Positions 20,435 to 21,498 of a DNA stretch of 21,498 nucleotides are shown piece after piece. The translations under genes and the position numbers were made by a program. How positions within the stretch are numbered: the first letter of the stretch is position 1; each line of letters starts with the position of its first letter. Source of the DNA: Saccoglossus kowalevskii (lineage: Eukaryota > Hemichordata > Enteropneusta > Harrimaniidae); NCBI RefSeq assembly GCF_000003605.2, contig NW_003134761.1, positions 1-21,498 of the forward strand. Direction: 5' to 3'. The notes under the pieces were generated by a model. The model was given only the letters and a program-made list of their open reading frames with translations, was not told the DNA's origin and searched no databases.

Positions 20435-21498
20435 CATAATGGGCAGATTAACTGTCAATATTGCTGGTTTAGAGACCCGTACATAATGGGCAGATTAACT
20501 GTCAATATTGCTGGTTTAGAGACCCGTACATAATGGGCAGATTAACTGTCAAAATTGCTGGTTTACAGACCCGTACATAATGGGCAGATTAACTGTCAAT
20601 ATTGCTGGTTTACAGACCCGTACATAATGGGCAGATTAACTGTCAATATTGCTGGTTTAGAGACCCGTACATAATGGGCAGATTAACTGTCAATATTGCT
20701 GGTTTAGAGACCCGTACATAATGGGCAGATTAACTGTCAATATTGCTGGTATAGAGACCCGTACATAATGGGCAGATTAACTGTCAATATTGCTGGTTTA
20801 GAGACCCGTACATAATGGGCAGATTAACTGTCAATATTGCTGGTTTAGAGACCCGTACATAATGGGCAGATTAACTGTCAATATTGCTGGTTTACAGACC
20901 CGTACATAATGGGCAGATTAACTGTCTATATTGCTGGTTTAGAGACCCGTACATAATGGGCAGATTAACTGTCAATATTGCTGGTTTAGAGACCCGTACA
21001 TAATGGGCAGATTAACTGTCAATATTGCTGGTTTAGAGACCCGTACATAATGGGCAGATTAACTGTCAATATTGCTGGTTTAGAGACCCGTACATAATGG
21101 GCAGATTAACTGTCAATATTGCTGGTATAGAGACCCGTACATAATGGGCAGATTAACTGTCAATATTGCTGGTTTAGAGACCCGTACATAATGGGCAGAT
21201 TAACTGTCAATATTGCTGGTATAGAGACCCGTACATAATGGGCAGATTAACTGTCAATATTGCTGGTTTAGAGACCCGTACATAATGGGCAGATTAACTG
21301 TCAAAATTGCTGGTTTACAGACCCGTACATAATGGGCAGATTAACTGTCAATATTGCTGGTTTAGAGACCCGTACATAATGGGCAGATTAACTGTCAATA
21401 TTGCTGGTTTACAGACCCGTATATAATGGGCAGATTAACTGTCAAAATTGTTGGTTTACAGACCCGTACATAATGGGCAGATTAACTGTCAATATTGC
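20435..21498. repeat. Right-end mixed monomers, array continues
   Basis: Order: A A C' C A A B A A C A A A A B A B A C' A C C', then a 30-base partial monomer ending TTGC at the window edge. Private changes are CTGTCTATATTG near 20925, a T in place of C at 21422 (GTATATAATG) and TTGTTGGTTT near 21449. No HOR barcodes are present, and there is no sign of an array boundary. Confidence 0.88.

Larger units (their letters stand above)
1..21498. repeat. 47-bp satellite array, 457 complete monomers, one orientation
   Basis: The window is a single tandem array. Each monomer starts CATAATGGGCA (positions 1-11), has ATTAACTG at 13-20, CAATATTG at 22-29, GGTTTAGAGACCC at 32-44, and a GTAC that spans the junction to the next copy. 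Twelve copies are 46 bp, with CC in place of CCC at 42-44 (CC at 2298, 3801, 4599, 7042, 14233, 15642, 16440, 17191, 17989, 18552, 19350, 20336). One copy is 48 bp (TTTT at 10417-10420). Most copies differ from each other only at positions 25, 35 and 38. No spacer, mobile element, inversion or unique base interrupts the array, and it runs off both ends of the window. Because 47 is not a multiple of three, the reading frame shifts in every monomer and the array cannot encode an in-register repeat protein. A satellite of eukaryotic heterochromatin is my inference; the family is not one I recognise. Confidence 0.98.

Noticed and set aside
1-21498. CRISPR array
   Set aside because: The 47-bp units abut directly with no unique spacers, copy number is in the hundreds, and no cas genes or leader are visible.
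1-21498. CENP-B box or telomere-like repeat
   Set aside because: I see no match to the CENP-B box core (TTCG and CGGGA elements), and no TTAGGG- or TTTAGGG-type tandem. TTTAGAG in type A monomers is not a telomere motif.
1-21498. RNA polymerase III B-box in GGTTTAGAGACC, or TATA box in GGTATAGAG
   Set aside because: The resemblance is weak, there is no paired A-box at suitable spacing, no T-run terminator and no RNA-like fold. The motifs vary freely with monomer type.
1-21498. Bacterial or phage tandem repeat region
   Set aside because: More than 21 kb of near-identical non-coding tandem repeat with HOR structure is not typical of bacterial or phage genomes. A eukaryotic satellite is far more likely, though the host cannot be named from sequence.
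1-21498. Assembly artefact producing the whole array
   Set aside because: The many ordered private mutations, blocks with distinct offsets and the rare 46- and 48-bp units are not what a simple assembly loop makes. Local copy-number error is still possible and needs raw reads.

Overview
The whole window is one uninterrupted head-to-tail satellite (long minisatellite) array. The monomer is 47 bp, about 40% G+C in its commonest form, and lies in one orientation throughout. I count 457 complete monomers plus a 30-base partial copy at 21469-21498. Twelve monomers are 46 bp (CCC reduced to CC) and one is 48 bp; 457 x 47 - 12 + 1 = 21468 fits the phase of the last copy exactly. Neither array edge is in the window, so the true array is longer. 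There are no genes, RNA genes, transposable elements, inversions or unique sequence. Such a gene-free, near-uniform array points to a eukaryotic chromosome, probably heterochromatin (pericentromeric, subtelomeric or sex-linked). I do not recognise the monomer as a named satellite and cannot assign a species.

Nearly all variation is at three monomer positions, counted from CATAATGGGC as 1-10. Type A has GGTTTAGAG at 32-40 (commonest), type B has GGTATAGAG (T35A), type C has GGTTTACAG (G38C). Any type may also carry T25A (CAATATTG to CAAAATTG), written here with a prime (B', C', A'). Rare private mutations act as barcodes for copied blocks.

Layout: 1-2021 is an irregular C-B'-A(4-6) oligomer zone. 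2022-3007 is mixed. 3008-3805 is block T1, leading into HOR copy a (3760-4932). 4933-6295 holds short C'-B-A-A(-A) oligomers. 6296-10242 carries in order blocks U1, a short HOR copy (b), Z1 and W1. 10432-11136 is a tandem 8-monomer (376 bp) repeat. 11137-13251 is mixed, beginning with A-B dimers. 13252-17102 repeats the order U2, an internally deleted HOR copy (c), Z2, HOR copy d, W2. 17150-18510 and 18511-19683 are two adjacent copies (e, f) of a 29-monomer higher-order repeat (HOR) of 1361 bp. 19543-20340 is T2, a copy of T1 16.5 kb away, followed by an HOR remnant (g) and mixed monomers to the end.

The content of interest is therefore the nested history: a 47-bp monomer, local oligomers, a 29-monomer HOR with many diagnostic mutations, and a larger collinear duplication of about 3.9 kb, all shuffled in whole-monomer steps. 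This is the expected signature of unequal exchange or related amplification. No function beyond a repeat array can be shown from the sequence, and I see no evidence for an undescribed gene system.
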